NCBI RefSeq assembly: GCF_000327285.1
Contig: NZ_HE998568.1
Coordinates: 876,461 to 940,460, forward strand
Direction of reading: 5' to 3'
DNA length: 64,000 bases
Source: Holdemania massiliensis AP2
GTDB taxonomy: Bacteria; Bacillota_I; Bacilli_A; Erysipelotrichales; Erysipelotrichaceae
Shown in pieces: positions 45,187 through 53,726 of the stretch. The notes beneath the pieces were generated by a model. It was given only the letters and a program-made list of their open reading frames with translations, did not search any database and was not told the DNA's origin. The position numbers and the translations under genes were made by a program. Within the stretch, counting starts at the first letter, position 1. The number at the start of each line of letters is the position of its first letter.

Positions 45187-46520
45187 TACATCAGCCCTCG
45201 CTCGATCAAAATCGCCCGCTTTGCATCCGCGGCGGCAAAATCTTTTTCCGCCTTGGCCGCATTCCACTGCGCGAAAACCTCTTTGTCATCCTCGCTCAGC
45301 TCCACCTTTGGCAGACGAATGCCCAAGATTTCCAGCATCGCTTCCAGCGCCGCGGTTTGCGCGCCGACCTGATCCCACTGGATTTCCCGCTGACGTAATG
45401 CCTGATTCAATTTTTTCACCGTTTCAAAAATTTCCGCATATCCATTCGGTGTGTTGAGATCATCGTTCATCGCGGCAATAAACCGCTGCACCGCTTCTTC
45501 ATCGCGGCCGCTCAACTCAGCACCTGCCAGCTGGCTCTTAATATACGCCTGCTTCATTGGCATTCTGACCTTATCCAGCTCCTTGCGGGCCGTTTCAATC
45601 GTTTCATCCGAGAAGTTCAGTTCCCCGCGGTAGTGCACGCTCAGCATCAGCCAGCGCACCAAATCGGCACCCAACTTTTCAATGACATCTTTTGCCCAGG
45701 ACACATTGCCCAGTGATTTTGACATTTTTTCACCATTGATATTGATCATTGCATTATGCAGCCAATAACGGGCAATCGAATTGTGGAAAAGTGCCTGTGA
45801 TTGGGCGACTTCATTTTCATGATGCGGGAAGCGCAGATCCATGCCGCCGCCGTGGATATCGATCTGATCGCCGAATTCCTTATGGATCATCACGACGCAT
45901 TCTGTATGCCAGCCCGGACGGCCTTCTCCCCAAGGAGACTGCCACTTAATCCCCATATCGGTTTCTTTCCACAAGGCAAAATCCAGCGGATTTTCCTTTT
46001 TGGCGTTTTCTTCAATCCGCGCACCGACCTGCAGGTCTTCCAGATTCTGCTTCGAGAAAGTACCGTAGGAAGGAACGCTGCTGACGCGGAAATACACATC
46101 GCCGCCCACGGCATAAGCATGACCAGTGCTGACCAGTTCGTCGATGAAGTGAATGATTTCATCCATCGTTTCCGTCACCCGCGGGGTAGCGTACAGGGTT
46201 TCAGTATTTAGACTTTCCCGAACCTTTTGGTAGGCTTCGATATACCTTGCTGAAATCACGCCCTCCGGGACGTTTTCCTCATGCGCTTTCTTGATGATCT
46301 TGTCATCCACATCCGTGTAGTTGGACACATATTTTACCGTGTAGCCCTGTGCCTCAAATAACCGGCGCAGCGTATCGAAGACAATGATCGGCCGGGCATT
46401 GCCGATGTGGGCATGGTTGTAGACCGTCGGTCCGCAGACATACATGCTGACCTCATTCGGTTTGATCGGCTGAAATTCTTCAATTTTCCCCGACAGGGTG
46501 TTGTAAAGACGTATACTCAT
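45186..46520 (-). CDS. cysS: Cysteinyl-tRNA synthetase
   Basis: A 444-residue class I synthetase. YVCGPTVYNHAHIGNARP contains the zinc Cys and the HIGN motif; GEKMSKSLGN is the KMSKS loop. Other zinc ligands are in WHTECVVM and HGGGMDLRFPHHENE. It charges tRNA-Cys and is preceded by a T-box leader. It lies upstream of mrnC with a one-base overlap. Confidence 0.98.
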   Translation of the reverse strand: MSIRLYNTLSGKIEEFQPIKPNEVSMYVCGPTVYNHAHIGNARPIIVFDTLRRLFEAQGYTVKYVSNYTDVDDKIIKKAHEENVPEGVISARYIEAYQKVRESLNTETLYATPRVTETMDEIIHFIDELVSTGHAYAVGGDVYFRVSSVPSYGTFSKQNLEDLQVGARIEENAKKENPLDFALWKETDMGIKWQSPWGEGRPGWHTECVVMIHKEFGDQIDIHGGGMDLRFPHHENEVAQSQALFHNSIARYWLHNAMININGEKMSKSLGNVSWAKDVIEKLGADLVRWLMLSVHYRGELNFSDETIETARKELDKVRMPMKQAYIKSQLAGAELSGRDEEAVQRFIAAMNDDLNTPNGYAEIFETVKKLNQALRQREIQWDQVGAQTAALEAMLEILGIRLPKVELSEDDKEVFAQWNAAKAEKDFAAADAKRAILIERGLM

Positions 46521-46604
46521 TTCTGTTTTCCTCCTTTAATCCAGCTTGTCCCTTCGGACCTTTGACCAGATGCTTTTCCACAATGATGAAAATCCAGTTT
46601 TCCA

Positions 46605-46846
46605 CAAAAAAAGCATCTCCCGTCAAGAGACGCTTTCCGCGCGGTTCCACTCTTCTTGAACAGAAAGACTTCTGTTCCGCTCATTCTGCCGTTAACGCCG
46701 GCTGCGGCCATCCTACTTCTTTTCAGACCGGCCCTCCAAGAGGCATTCATCCCGGCGCTCCCTGGTCTTTTCACCTGCCAGACCTTCTCTTTGCGAAGCC
46801 TTCCCGGATTACTCGTTCTCATCATCGGTTTTCCTTTTTTATTCTA
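46605..46846 (-). promoter_or_regulatory. T-box leader of cysS (cysteine specific) with promoter
   Basis: The minus strand carries the T-box sequence AGAGTGGAACCGCG (46652-46639), which pairs with uncharged tRNA ends. A terminator follows: AGCGTCTC pairs with GGAGATGCT and runs into TTTTTTT (46636-46605). Upstream, AGAACGAGTAA and GGTGAAAAGACC resemble Stem I elements. TGC (46746-46744) in GAATGCC is the candidate Cys specifier. An extended -10 (TGGTAGAAT, 46849-46841) starts the leader. Confidence 0.85.
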
Positions 46847-47248
46847 CCACTTTTTATTCAGAATTTCCCGTTTTTTCATCGCATACTCGGACTCAGATAT
46901 AATTCCTTCGTCTGCCAGTGCTTTCAGCTTTCTTAACTGCTCCGCCGGATCCCCCTCCGCTTGGGTTTCTTGTTCCGGTAATGTTTCAGTTATGATTTCA
47001 TGTTCGGCAATGCCGCCGCGCTTGAACGCGAAGAGCCCGTAAAGGATGCTGATTGTTCCGCCGATCAATCCAAACCCCATGAAAAACAGGCCCGGATTCA
47101 GCGATGGACCGCCAAAGCCCATTCCCATCGAATCATGAAAACCAAGCATTGAGGAAGCAAAAATTCCAAAAACAATGAAGAGAATCCCGCCGACGATGTT
47201 GCCCATCGCGCCTGAACGTGTGCTGCGGATTTCGGTTTTTCGTTTCAT
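46844..47248 (-). CDS. SHOCT-domain membrane protein
   Basis: A 134-residue protein. Two membrane helices (about 15-37 and 50-74) are separated by a Gly/Met-rich loop. The C-terminus (about 100-133) is a SHOCT domain: EQLRKLKALADEGIISESEYAMKKREIL. SHOCT domains are short oligomerisation or targeting modules at protein ends; no enzymatic role is known. It appears monocistronic, just upstream of the cysS T-box promoter. Confidence 0.8.
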   Translation of the reverse strand: MKRKTEIRSTRSGAMGNIVGGILFIVFGIFASSMLGFHDSMGMGFGGPSLNPGLFFMGFGLIGGTISILYGLFAFKRGGIAEHEIITETLPEQETQAEGDPAEQLRKLKALADEGIISESEYAMKKREILNKKW

Positions 47249-47368
47249 GTTATCGCCTAACCTTCCGTTTTAGATCCATGATCTGACTTTCTGATTAAGC
47301 TCAGTATACCCCAAAATTTGCCCTGGATCAACTTTAGCTTAGGCCTGATAGCGCTGACTCAATCCGAT

Positions 47369-48097
47369 TTACAGAGTTTTATTTTCCTTGATTGCACCCT
47401 TGCGCCATTTCAGCTGCAGTTTTTCGATCAAGCCTGTCTTATAGCGCAGCGACAGATACCCTACAAACGACATGATGAACGCGCCCAGACAATCGACAAT
47501 CAGATCCTTCATCGTATCCATTAAAGCCGCCCGACCGATAAACGGCGTCCCGTTTTCCAGCATGAACTTCTGCATGTTCAAATGCAGAATTCCATCAAAT
47601 GTGAATTCATAGATTTCCCAAAAGACACCTAATGTCACCGCAAAGCAAAAAGCAAACACGGCGACGAACACCGGCGAAAGATTCATCGGAATCTTTTCCG
47701 ACTTATTCAGAATCGTGACGAAGGAAAAGCCCAGCGCTCCTAACATTCCGCCGCTGAAAGTATGCAGAATCGTATCCCAATGCGGCACATTGTAATAGAA
47801 TGCCCGAACTTCCCCCAAATAGATCGCACAGTACAGAAAGATGGCATACAACAAAAGCATGTAGCTGGGAATCTGGATCTGGATTTTATGTTCGATAAAG
47901 TCCGGCAGCCGCATCGCCACCACGCCCAATATACACTGCACCAGCATCAGCACGTAGTCGCTCTTGACACGCACATCTTCGGCCATGGCCTCAGAAGGCG
48001 CCAAAACAATCCGAATCGTTAAGAAGATGACAGACAAAATCATCGTGATAAAGACAAAGTTATAAATAAACGAATTCCAGTTGAATCTTTTCTTCAT
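47369..48097 (-). CDS. DUF2238-like polytopic membrane protein
   Basis: A 242-residue protein with about six to seven membrane helices. Conserved-looking polar positions include PHWDTILHTFSGGMLGALGF (about 112-131), FWEIYEFTFD and GRAALMDTMKDLIVDCLGAF, a pattern seen in the DUF2238/YjdF family. Clustered His, Asp and Glu near the membrane suggest metal or proton handling, but no function is established. It appears to be transcribed alone. Confidence 0.75.
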   Translation of the reverse strand: MKKRFNWNSFIYNFVFITMILSVIFLTIRIVLAPSEAMAEDVRVKSDYVLMLVQCILGVVAMRLPDFIEHKIQIQIPSYMLLLYAIFLYCAIYLGEVRAFYYNVPHWDTILHTFSGGMLGALGFSFVTILNKSEKIPMNLSPVFVAVFAFCFAVTLGVFWEIYEFTFDGILHLNMQKFMLENGTPFIGRAALMDTMKDLIVDCLGAFIMSFVGYLSLRYKTGLIEKLQLKWRKGAIKENKTL

Positions 48098-48249
48098 GCG
48101 TTTTCCCTCTTTCCAAACATATTTCCTATTTTAATCGGGGTCCCTGCGACTTGCAATCTTTTCTCTTCAATTGTATTCAAAATCGTTCAACTGTCAAAAT
48201 TGAACTCCTTCTTTACTGAGCTTTTGCCGTATCCGCTTTGCCGCCGCGA

Positions 48250-48293
48250 CAAAAAACAGAAACCACAAGTTCTAAAAGAACCTGCGGTTTCTG
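48250..48293 (-). terminator. Terminator of the nan PTS operon
   Basis: On the minus strand, CAGAAACCGCAGGTTC pairs with GAACTTGTGGTTTCTG around TTTTA and is followed by TTTTTTG, about 30 bases past the EIIA stop. Confidence 0.85.
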
Positions 48294-48320
48294 ATCTCCG
48301 ATTGGATTGATAAAAGAAAT

Positions 48321-48761
48321 TTATTCGGCTTCTTCTTTGCCGCGCCGGCGGCTGCGGCCGGCTTTTTTCTTCTCTTCCAGCATTTTGTTGAAGTTGACAA
48401 TGCCGGTTTTTGCGGTTTCTTCCAGCTGGTCCACCGAAACCTCGCCGCCCATCCGCAAGCCCAGACATTCCATGACCATCGGCAGATTCATCCCGGTCAG
48501 CACTGTGACCTTCTCATTCAGCACAAAAGCAGACTGATTGCACGGCGTGCCGCCTAACAGATCAGCGAAGACCAATACGCCTTCTCCGGTATCCACTTCC
48601 GCAGCCGCTTCCTGCAGCCGCCCGCGGAAGTCTTCCGGATCGTCCTGGGTATTCAGTACCAGCGCTTTCATCTGCGGGATGTTCTCGCCAAAGAAAATCT
48701 CCGCGGTTTTTAACATGCCCTCGGCTAACGGACCATGACTGATTAATAAAATTCCCTGCAT
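48321..48761 (-). CDS. PTS EIIA, mannose family
   Basis: A 146-residue EIIA-Man domain starting MQGILLISHGPLAEG, with His9 as the phosphorylation site. The motifs VLVFADLLGGTPCNQSAF and VLTGMNLPMVMECL are typical. The basic, Lys/Arg-rich C-terminal tail (EEKKKAGRSRRRGKEE) is unusual. It is the last gene of the nanE operon. It is also the only mannose-family EIIA in the window, so it might serve the EIIB proteins at 4556 and 31092. Confidence 0.93.
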   Translation of the reverse strand: MQGILLISHGPLAEGMLKTAEIFFGENIPQMKALVLNTQDDPEDFRGRLQEAAAEVDTGEGVLVFADLLGGTPCNQSAFVLNEKVTVLTGMNLPMVMECLGLRMGGEVSVDQLEETAKTGIVNFNKMLEEKKKAGRSRRRGKEEAE

Positions 48762-48829
48762 TTCTACCTCCTCGCAGTCTTATTGAAAACTGCCTCCATT
48801 TTGCGTACTTGTTTCTTGGTTATTGAGTC

Positions 48830-49756
48830 TTATTTTCCAGAGCTGTGATCATCTTGTTTTAGATCGGGATGGATCAGTCCGCCGATGACTTCCACGGCCA
48901 GTTGGATCTGATCGCAATCCACCTGCACATCGAATTTACCGCCCGGCATTTCACAGGTCATCGTCGCGGGATCCGCCGTACTGATCAAAATACCCTCGTT
49001 CCAGCTGCGGATCAAACTGTCGTCATTTTCCTGCAAACTTTGCACCATCAGCGACGGCCAGTTTTCAGCAAGCGCTTCCCGCAGCCTTGTCTGTTTGCCT
49101 TTCAGCATCGCACAAAGCGCTTTTTCCCGCCCCAGCTGATGGATGTAAACCAGTCTTGCCTGCGGAAAATTCTCACGCAGCTGCCTGAGTCCCAATTCTG
49201 TTCCTGTTTCTTCCAGGAAACAGAAAGCAGCCGGTTCTTTCCGGTATTGCCGGGCGCATTCCAGAAGCGCAAACATCGCCGCGTTTTTCCCGGCGTTGCC
49301 CGCGGTCTGCCACCGCCCCAGCCAGAAGGCCAGCAAAAACACGCCGGCTGCCAGGACAAACAGATACCACCGCCCTTCCTGTTTGGTCCCCGCGATGCAA
49401 AGCAGCACGCCCATGCTGGCTAACAGCACCGTCAGGACCAAAGATACCGTCAGATTATCCAGCTGATTCCGGCGGTTTGCCGACTGGTTTAATAGCTGTT
49501 GGCGAGCGGGAATCAAGCGGGCTTCCCGCAGATTAAAATCGGCGGCGACAATAACCTTGGCGTGTGAGGGATCGCCGCCCAACAGCAGCTGTCCATGGAT
49601 ACCCTTTTTTCCCATCAGCGTCACCCGGTATCCCAGGGCGCTGAACATTTCACTCAGCTGATACAGCGTGCGTTTTTTCTGTTTCGGACTCTTGCGCCGC
49701 GCCATCCTTTGCGACAGCACCAGCAGCCGTTCCTTCATGTTATCCTGCCCATCCAT
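48830..49756 (-). CDS. Unknown membrane protein in the nan PTS operon, M28-like remnant
   Basis: A 308-residue protein. A basic N-terminus (about 5-30) is followed by KVIVAADFNL (about 68-77). Two membrane helices lie at about 104-125 and 130-148, then a cytoplasmic-looking domain. The stretch GNAGKNAAMFALLECARQY...AAFCFLEETGTELGLRQL resembles the core of M28 aminopeptidases (NxSG..ALLE and EE.GL.GS), but the zinc ligands are not clearly kept. Operon position between EIIB and EIIA is odd for a peptidase fold. Function unknown; the M28 link is tentative. Confidence 0.6.
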   Translation of the reverse strand: MDGQDNMKERLLVLSQRMARRKSPKQKKRTLYQLSEMFSALGYRVTLMGKKGIHGQLLLGGDPSHAKVIVAADFNLREARLIPARQQLLNQSANRRNQLDNLTVSLVLTVLLASMGVLLCIAGTKQEGRWYLFVLAAGVFLLAFWLGRWQTAGNAGKNAAMFALLECARQYRKEPAAFCFLEETGTELGLRQLRENFPQARLVYIHQLGREKALCAMLKGKQTRLREALAENWPSLMVQSLQENDDSLIRSWNEGILISTADPATMTCEMPGGKFDVQVDCDQIQLAVEVIGGLIHPDLKQDDHSSGK

Positions 49757-49781
49757 AGCGATTCTTTCCTTTCCCAGTGAG

Positions 49782-49806
49782 AAAAGGCCGACAAATACCG
49801 TCGGCC
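49782..49806 (-). terminator. Hairpin with T-tract inside the nan PTS operon
   Basis: On the minus strand, GGCCGAC pairs with GTCGGCC and is followed by TTTTCTC. It lies between EIIB and the unknown gene, so part of the transcript probably stops here, lowering expression of the distal unknown protein and EIIA. Confidence 0.65.
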
Positions 49807-49813
49807 CTGTTCA

Positions 49814-50293
49814 TTAAAACTTTACGAGATCATGAACCATTTTTTTGTTATATTCCGGGGAAATCTGATGCGTGAGCAGAACACCATGATCTTCCAGATA
49901 ACGGAACGCTTCCTTATCTTTGTCATCGACAAACAGGCATGCTTCCGCTTTGACCTTATTTTCATTGTCTTTAGCGTACATGCCGCTGATAACGATCTCC
50001 GGCATGGAATAACCGAGCTTCACAAGCTCCACGGCGTCAAAGATCTCTTTAAACACGACCATCACGCGGTAGTCTTCCAGCTCATCGCCGGTTAATAAAT
50101 CATAAGCATCCTCCGGGGAAACGGCGTCGACCTCCGCATTGAGCGCCGCCAGTTCCAGCAGCATGACCTGCGTCGGATCATTCGCCGTTTTTTCGTTGAC
50201 CACCACAAATTCCTCGATGTTCAGCGCCCGTGCAAAGTTACTGACCTGACCATGCAGCATTCTTCCGTCCAGCCGATACTGAATAACTGCCAT
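49814..50293 (-). CDS. PTS EIIB, mannose family (nan operon)
   Basis: A 159-residue EIIB starting MAVIQYRLDGRMLHGQ, with His14 as phosphorylation site. It differs in detail from the EIIBs at 4556 and 31092 (it has GRMLHGQ). It is co-transcribed with EIID and EIIC and follows EIID by 51 bases. Confidence 0.93.
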   Translation of the reverse strand: MAVIQYRLDGRMLHGQVSNFARALNIEEFVVVNEKTANDPTQVMLLELAALNAEVDAVSPEDAYDLLTGDELEDYRVMVVFKEIFDAVELVKLGYSMPEIVISGMYAKDNENKVKAEACLFVDDKDKEAFRYLEDHGVLLTHQISPEYNKKMVHDLVKF

Positions 50294-50344
50294 ATTTTAT
50301 TTCTCCTTTCAAATCGTAGTGTTTCCGCCCTTGAATCTCCGCAA

Positions 50345-51196
50345 TTACAGAATCAGGGAAATGATCAGCGAGAAGACAAAGATTAAACCGACCAGTTTCA
50401 AAGAAGAAATATTCTTCTTATACAGCCAAGCCAGACAGATCGTCAGCGCTAACGGCGCCAGACCCGGAATAATGTTGTCCAATTCCTGCTGAATATTTAA
50501 GACGTAATCGCCGATCTGGATCGCGCTGGTCAGCTTAAAACCAACCCAGGACGGAATCAAAGCACCGACCGCGGTCATGCCTAAGATCGTCGCGCTTTCC
50601 ATCAAGCGATCCAAAATTCCGGATTTATTCATATCACGGATAACTTTCATACCGTTTTTATAGGTATAGAAGAATCCGAAATAGGAAATACCGAAGTAGT
50701 AAGCGTTGCCTAAGACAAAGAATAAGATTGCGCCGAAGATCGATCCATTCATCGCGAAGCCGGCCGCCAGCGCACCGATAATTGCTTCAACCGTCGCGCG
50801 CAATGAATCACCGATGCCCGCCAGCGGACCCATTAAGGAAGCCTTAATCGTATTAACAGAATCTTCTAAAGCCGACCGTTCTTCACCCTGCGGCATATTG
50901 GCGATCTGTTCTTCCTGCGCACAGTTCATGCCCAGGGTAAAGCCCATCCATTCCGGCGTTGTGTTGTAGAACGCCATGTGACGCTTCGCCGCTGAGATCT
51001 GATCTTCTTTATTTGGATATAATTTTTTCAGAACTGGTGCCAATGCTGAGAAATACTGCAGTGTCTGGAAACGTTCGTAGTTGATCGTCACCATTGGGAA
51101 GCAGGAGAAGCGTAAGAAGACGCCCATCAGTTCCTTGCGGTCTAATGAAATGATCTTGTTTTCGTTCATCGGTTGTTCCATTCTGTTTTCAGTCAT
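50345..51196 (-). CDS. PTS EIID, mannose family (nan operon)
   Basis: A 283-residue membrane subunit. The N-terminal soluble part has FLRFSCFPMVTINYERFQTLQY and RHMAFYNTTPEWMGFTLGMNCAQEE (split). The centre has KASLMGPLAGIGDSLRATVEA, the EIID motif. Helices dominate the C-terminal half. Its start shares one base with the EIIC stop, so translation is coupled. Confidence 0.93.
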   Translation of the reverse strand: MTENRMEQPMNENKIISLDRKELMGVFLRFSCFPMVTINYERFQTLQYFSALAPVLKKLYPNKEDQISAAKRHMAFYNTTPEWMGFTLGMNCAQEEQIANMPQGEERSALEDSVNTIKASLMGPLAGIGDSLRATVEAIIGALAAGFAMNGSIFGAILFFVLGNAYYFGISYFGFFYTYKNGMKVIRDMNKSGILDRLMESATILGMTAVGALIPSWVGFKLTSAIQIGDYVLNIQQELDNIIPGLAPLALTICLAWLYKKNISSLKLVGLIFVFSLIISLIL

Positions 51197-51957
51197 TACA
51201 TCGCACCTCCTTTTCTCCGTTTACCCTGCGGGCCGAAGAAGAAGACGAAGATCGCCATCGAAACGCCCAGCAATGCGATCGCCAGCAGTGAACCGCCGAA
51301 TACAGCACACATAACAAAGCCTACGATAAAGAACGGAATGTATTTGACTTTATACATCATTGCCAGCAGCATGCCGAAGCCAAGCGCCGGAAGCATACCG
51401 GTTGCGGCTGAGAGCCATTCAGAAATCCAAACCGGCATATTTTCGTTGACCATCGTAACAAAGCTGGACCCGAAATAGATGCACAGGAAGACCGGAATGA
51501 ATTCGGTGATAAAGAAGACCAGCGAACCCACCAGCTGCAGCCGCGTCATCTTCTTATAATCTGCGGTTTCCGCATACTTATCCGCAATGTGCATCAGCGG
51601 TGTATTGATCGTCCACGCTGCCATACGGCCTAACTGACCCATGACTGAAACCGGAACGGCGATCGCAATCGCGGTTTCCATTTCAACGCCGGTAATAATG
51701 CAGAGCGCTGTCGTAACCGTAGTCGCTGTCGTAGCATTGACCGGAATCGCCGCACCGACACCCTGGACGCCCATATAAACCAAAGTCAGCGTACCGCCGA
51801 TAATAATGCCCGTTCTTAAATCCCCCAAAATAAGACCGACCAAAGCGCCGCAGACGACAGGTTTGGTTGTCTGCAAGTTGACAAAGCCATAGTTTGTCCA
51901 TCCAAAGAATGCACAGACAACAGAAACAAATAAAGCATATCCTAGTCCAATATTCAT
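51196..51957 (-). CDS. PTS EIIC, mannose family (nan operon)
   Basis: A 253-residue polytopic membrane subunit. It contains LILGDLRTGIIIGGTLTLVYMG and GVGAAIPVNATTATTV, the family's conserved substrate region (about 41-82). It follows nanE by 98 bases and precedes EIID. With nanE beside it, N-acetylmannosamine or a related amino sugar is the likely substrate; this is inference from context. Confidence 0.93.
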   Translation of the reverse strand: MNIGLGYALFVSVVCAFFGWTNYGFVNLQTTKPVVCGALVGLILGDLRTGIIIGGTLTLVYMGVQGVGAAIPVNATTATTVTTALCIITGVEMETAIAIAVPVSVMGQLGRMAAWTINTPLMHIADKYAETADYKKMTRLQLVGSLVFFITEFIPVFLCIYFGSSFVTMVNENMPVWISEWLSAATGMLPALGFGMLLAMMYKVKYIPFFIVGFVMCAVFGGSLLAIALLGVSMAIFVFFFGPQGKRRKGGAM

Positions 51958-52055
51958 ATTGTACCTCCTCTCTAGGATTTACTTTCATTCCCACTCTCGC
52001 TTTTTGTTTTCTCAACCTCCTATTCTATTTAATTCAGCCGGCAGATTCGCCATGC

Positions 52056-52760
52056 CTATTTCTTGATATAATCAACAAATCGTTTTGTAATGCTCATTGG
52101 ATTGGTAATCGCCGTACCGACAACGATCACATCCGCACCGCATTCATAAGCTTTCTTCGCTTCTTCACGCGTCCAGATCCGACCTTCCGCATTGATGAAG
52201 ACATCCGGGAATTCTTTGCGGATCTGTTCGATGAGTTCAAAGTCAGCGCCTAGCGCATAACGGTCCAGACTGTCCGCCGTGTACCCGGACAAGGTCGTAG
52301 AGATGATATCGGCTCCGGCCTGAACGCAAAGACGGGCATCGTTGATCGTAGCGATATCGGCCATGACCACCTGATCCGGATATTTTTCCTTGATTTCCCG
52401 AATCAGCTCATAGGCTTTTCGGCCGTTGCAGTTGAGGCGGTCAGTCCCATCGACAGCAATGATGTCGCTGCCGATTTCCCGCAGCACTTCAACTTCCTTC
52501 ATCGTCGGTGTGATATACACGTCACAGCCCTCAGTTTCGACTTTCCAAATCCCGATCATGACTTTATCCGGGAAGGCTTCTTTGATCATCTGAACGTTCT
52601 CCGGCCGGTTTGCCCGGAAGCCGGCGCAGCCGCCGATCGCCGCGGCCTGAGCCATGCGGGTCATTTCTTCCGGTGGATTGAATGGATTTTCTTCCTCATT
52701 GGCTTGGCAGGAAACGATCAGTTTTCCTCGAATCTGTTGAAAAATTTCCTCTTTGTTCAT
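52056..52760 (-). CDS. nanE: N-acetylmannosamine-6-phosphate 2-epimerase
   Basis: A 234-residue TIM-barrel epimerase that converts ManNAc-6-P to GlcNAc-6-P. Motifs include GKLIVSCQA, MIGIWKVE (catalytic Lys region), DIIAVDGTDR, MADIATINDA and INAEGRIWT. The start at 52760 follows GAGAGAGGAGCC; the reading from 52799 has no such site. It is first in an operon with EIIC, EIID, EIIB, an unknown membrane protein and EIIA. No NanA lyase is present, so free ManNAc rather than sialic acid is the probable import. Confidence 0.95.
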   Translation of the reverse strand: MNKEEIFQQIRGKLIVSCQANEEENPFNPPEEMTRMAQAAAIGGCAGFRANRPENVQMIKEAFPDKVMIGIWKVETEGCDVYITPTMKEVEVLREIGSDIIAVDGTDRLNCNGRKAYELIREIKEKYPDQVVMADIATINDARLCVQAGADIISTTLSGYTADSLDRYALGADFELIEQIRKEFPDVFINAEGRIWTREEAKKAYECGADVIVVGTAITNPMSITKRFVDYIKK

Positions 52761-52989
52761 AACGGCTCCTCTCTCTTTTTTGTGTCCGCAAAGGTACACC
52801 TTTATAAAACTTATGCAAGACAGGAAAGAACAGAACTAAAACAGGTAAAAATTAAATCGTTTATTCACCTTTCTCGCGCAAATGAAGGATATTTTATCTA
52901 TTTTCAATTTGAAAGCGCTTGCGTTTTCAACTGGTGATGTTATAATAAAAACATGAAAGCGCTTTTATAAAGGTGTACCTTTATAAACA
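52761..52989. promoter_or_regulatory. Divergent nan control region: two operators and two cre sites
   Basis: A 24-base near-perfect palindrome lies at 52964-52987 (TTTATAAAGGT-GT-ACCTTTATAAA). A copy of most of it, AAAGGTACACCTTTATAAA, lies at 52790-52808. The cre-like sites are TGAAAGCGCTTGCG (52910-52923) and TGAAAGCGCTTTTA (52954-52967). A plus-strand promoter, TTGCGT (52919-52924) and TATAAT (52941-52946) with an extended TGT, points toward the recombinase. Two operators about 175 bases apart allow DNA looping. Confidence 0.7.
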
Positions 52990-53069
52990 GGCAGACAATT
53001 TCAGCTATTCAAGGGAGGGAATAGCTGTTTTTGTCTTCCATGCCAACGTTTGCCAAGGAGGAATTAAAC

Positions 53070-53669
53070 GTGAATTATGGCTATGCGCGAGTCTCTTCTA
53101 AAAGTCAGAATCTGGATCGTCAAATCGAAGAATTAAAAATGTTCGGATTGAGCGAGGCCCAACTCTATGTTGATTGCCAGAGCGGCAAGGATTTTGATCG
53201 TCAAGCTTACCGCCGGTTAAAGCAAGTCCTGCAACCGCAGGACTTGTTGGTGATAAAAAGCATCGATCGGCTGGGCCGCAATTATCAGGCCATCCTGGAG
53301 GAATGGGCGGATTTAACCAAGCGTCTGGAAGTCCAGATTGTCGTGTTGGATATGCCTTTGCTGGACACCCGCAGCCGTCCGGATAATCTGGTCGGCTGTT
53401 TCATCAGTGATCTTGTACTCCAGATCCTCAGCTTTGTCGCTGAAAATGAGCGGATCAACATCAAAACACGGCAGGCTGAGGGCATCCGGATTGCCAAAGA
53501 GAAGGGCAAGCATTTAGGCCGGCCGCGCTACATCCCGCCGAAAAATTTCAGCGAAGTGGCCGCCTGCTATCTGCGTCATGAATGTACGCTTCAACAAGCT
53601 CTGGATCAGCTGCAAATAAAAAAAGTACGTTTTATAAATACATCCGGAACTACAATGCAGTATAATTAA
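53070..53669 (+). CDS. Serine recombinase (resolvase/invertase), 3' end frameshifted
   Basis: A small serine recombinase using a GTG start at 53070 after AAGGAGG. The catalytic domain is intact: NYGYARVSSKSQNLDRQ with the nucleophilic Ser, IKSIDRLGRNY, and the long helix ENERINIKTRQAEGIRIAKEKG. The C-terminal HTH begins at NFSEVAACYL but breaks after LQIKK at an A7 run (about 53617-53623). One extra A would give STFYKYIRNYNAV, the expected recognition-helix ending, with a stop at 53663-53665. This may be a real mutation, a sequencing error or transcriptional slippage. Confidence 0.85.
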   Translation: MNYGYARVSSKSQNLDRQIEELKMFGLSEAQLYVDCQSGKDFDRQAYRRLKQVLQPQDLLVIKSIDRLGRNYQAILEEWADLTKRLEVQIVVLDMPLLDTRSRPDNLVGCFISDLVLQILSFVAENERINIKTRQAEGIRIAKEKGKHLGRPRYIPPKNFSEVAACYLRHECTLQQALDQLQIKKVRFINTSGTTMQYN

Positions 53670-53726
53670 ATCAGGAATTTGGATTGAACAGCGGAATCCG
53701 TTGTGAATCATAGAAAGAGGATTGTT

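Noticed and set aside
46517-46825. 102-codon minus-strand frame before cysS
   Set aside because: It lies over the T-box leader and terminator, and its sequence has no protein motif.
53070-53669. Insertion sequence or integron around the serine recombinase
   Set aside because: I found no terminal inverted repeats, target duplications or cargo genes; flanking genes appear to be ordinary metabolism.
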